DNA of 64,000 bases from Nostoc sp. UHCC 0926 (lineage in GTDB: Bacteria > Cyanobacteriota > Cyanobacteriia > Cyanobacteriales > Nostocaceae): positions 2,790,001 through 2,854,000 of the forward strand of contig NZ_CP117768.1 of NCBI RefSeq assembly GCF_028623165.1, given 5' to 3'. The position numbers and the translations under genes were made by a program. Of this stretch, positions 62,893-64,000 are shown piece after piece. The notes beneath the pieces were generated by a model. It searched no databases and was not told where the DNA came from. It saw only the letters and a program-made list of their open reading frames with translations. Numbering within the stretch: position 1 is the stretch's first letter; each line of letters opens with the position of its first letter.

Positions 62893-63465
62893 ATGAGCGA
62901 CAACACCATTTCATCACGTTTGTACCCCACCCGGATTGACATTCCCGCCGATGCGCGAGTGCAAATCATAGTAATTCTCAACCAAACTTTGGCAGCTACT
63001 TTGGATCTGAAAACCCAAACAAAGCAAGCGCACTGGAATGTTAAAGGAACTGACTTCTACCAGCTACATGAATTATTTGATGAACTTGCTGGTGAATTGG
63101 AAGAGTACATCGATCTAGTTGCGGAACGCATCACTGCTTTAGGCGGATATGCCTTAGGAACAGTCCGTTCTGCTGCTAGTGATTCAATTTTGCCAGAATA
63201 TCCCTTTGATATTTTGGATGGTAAAGACCATGTGACAGCCTTAGCAGATCGCTTTGCACCCTATGCTAAACATATTAGAGAGGCGATCGCTAAAACGAAT
63301 GACTTAGGTGATGCTGATACCGCCGACCTTTACACTGAAATCTCCCGCACCATTGACAAACGACTCTGGTTCTTAGAAGCTCATCTGCAAGTAGCAGAAA
63401 TTAAGGCGGAGAATGGCAAAGCGGATACTACTAAAACTCAAAAGACGCCTGCTGGTGTAATATAA
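62893..63465 (+). CDS. dps: Dps-family ferritin-like protein
   Basis: DNA-protection or iron-storage ferritin that oxidises Fe(II) with peroxide. A 190-residue member: ferroxidase ligands His47 (QAHWNVKG), His59 (FYQLHELFDEL), Asp74 and Glu78 (EYIDLVAERI) occupy the spacing seen in E. coli Dps. N- and C-terminal extensions are modest and the tail (KADTTKTQKTPAGVI) is basic, which might bind DNA. Anabaena relatives have several dps paralogs; I cannot say which this is. A hairpin follows the stop. Confidence 0.93.
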   Translation: MSDNTISSRLYPTRIDIPADARVQIIVILNQTLAATLDLKTQTKQAHWNVKGTDFYQLHELFDELAGELEEYIDLVAERITALGGYALGTVRSAASDSILPEYPFDILDGKDHVTALADRFAPYAKHIREAIAKTNDLGDADTADLYTEISRTIDKRLWFLEAHLQVAEIKAENGKADTTKTQKTPAGVI

Positions 63466-63511
63466 GCACTTCTGAGAGATACGCTTTCTAACTCATTAGT
63501 AGTAGTAGTAG

Positions 63512-63540
63512 GGTGCGTTACGGCTTTAGCCTAACGCACC
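63512..63540 (+). terminator. GGTGCGTTA/TAACGCACC hairpin after dps
   Basis: A 9-bp perfect stem with an 11-nt loop, 47 bp past dps, followed by ATTTCAT. The same stem follows tyrA at 24120-24146. Confidence 0.6.
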
Positions 63541-64000
63541 ATTTCATCGGACATCTTGATCCAGAATTGATATAGCAGTCCTAAATCATTTATAAAATTT
63601 TCTCTTTCTACACTTTACGTCCTATTCTGCGGTCAGCCACAACTCTTGGAGACGCTCCGCGTAGCTTGCAACTCCTGCGGAGTACGTATCTATGCGTCCT
63701 TTGCGGTTCGTTAAACAAAATAATTTTCCACAACTCAGATAGGATTGCTATATATAATGTGTGATTGCTGTACAGCACGAGCGACCATTAAAGGTGCGTT
63801 AGCCTCCGGCATAACACACCCTACTAGCACGACTTATTTAAATTCAAATCTTACAGTATCTTTTTGGTAAGTACGCCACTTTTAAGTGCGTACTTTTCAT
63901 TTTATATGTACATGCTTTACTATTGAAATAGTTCAAAACTAGGTCAAAGAATTAAAAAATATCTTTGGCAATTGAAGAAAAAATCTAAAATCTAAAATTG
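63541..64000. other. Intergenic tail of the window
   Basis: No gene. AAGTACGCCACTTTT/AAGTGCGTACTT at 63869-63895 forms a hairpin with one bulge; a dispersed repeat occupies about 63640-63700, and ATCTAAA heptamers close the window. Confidence 0.5.

Overview
The window looks like a chromosome segment from a filamentous, probably heterocyst-forming cyanobacterium of the Nostoc/Anabaena group. The evidence is dense GCGATCGC (HIP1) octamers, cyanobacterial heptanucleotide repeats, a furA-sigC neighbourhood with a convergent peptidoglycan-binding gene as in Anabaena PCC 7120, lipoprotein PsbQ, HemJ, a TamB-like giant protein and a treZ-treY-treH trehalose set. I cannot name the species.

Layout. 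Bases 1-5,606 are ordinary chromosome: the 3' end of a peptidoglycan-binding gene, furA, sigC, gpsA and lipA. From tRNA-Pro(CGG) at 5,743 to about 16,380 lies an accessory island. It starts about 60 bp from a target site in the tRNA gene with what looks like the left end of a type V-K CRISPR-associated transposon (CAST). Next come a stand-alone atypical repeat whose 17-nt spacer matches tRNA-Pro, and a five-repeat CRISPR array of the Cas12k type. cas12k, tnsB, tnsC and tniQ are absent. An IS605-family tnpB element joins the array directly to the middle of a DISARM drmB gene, followed by an intact drmC. Further on are an Xre regulator, a tRNA-Glu-like gene whose 3' half precedes its 5' half, and a giant STAND NTPase gene that has lost its 5' end. 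A small gene with a partial second copy closes the island.

From 16,386 the window returns to core genes separated by repeats: tamB-like, a polysaccharide deacetylase, tyrA, a pentapeptide-repeat protein, a DUF1517-like protein, lipoproteins, ddl, a complete IS605-type element with tnpA and tnpB, a TrkA-N channel-like protein, psbQ, an FAD oxidoreductase, an alpha/beta hydrolase-fold protein, hemJ, a peptidoglycan-binding protein and a TIR protein. An NAD set follows (pncB, nadD, a Nudix/winged-helix NrtR-like gene, nadE), then a damaged brnTA module, the trehalose set treZ-treY-treH, and stress genes (DCC, Uma2, aldo/keto reductase, dps).

How the genes work together. pncB, nadD and nadE form a complete Preiss-Handler route from nicotinate to NAD, with a likely NrtR-type repressor between nadD and nadE. 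treZ and treY make trehalose from maltodextrin and treH degrades it. FurA and Dps both belong to iron and oxidative-stress control. The island appears to be a CAST that homed to tRNA-Pro with a defence cargo and later lost its transposition core through an event involving the tnpB element. Intergenic space is rich in MITE-like inverted repeats, short tandem heptamers and two 21-bp minisatellites.
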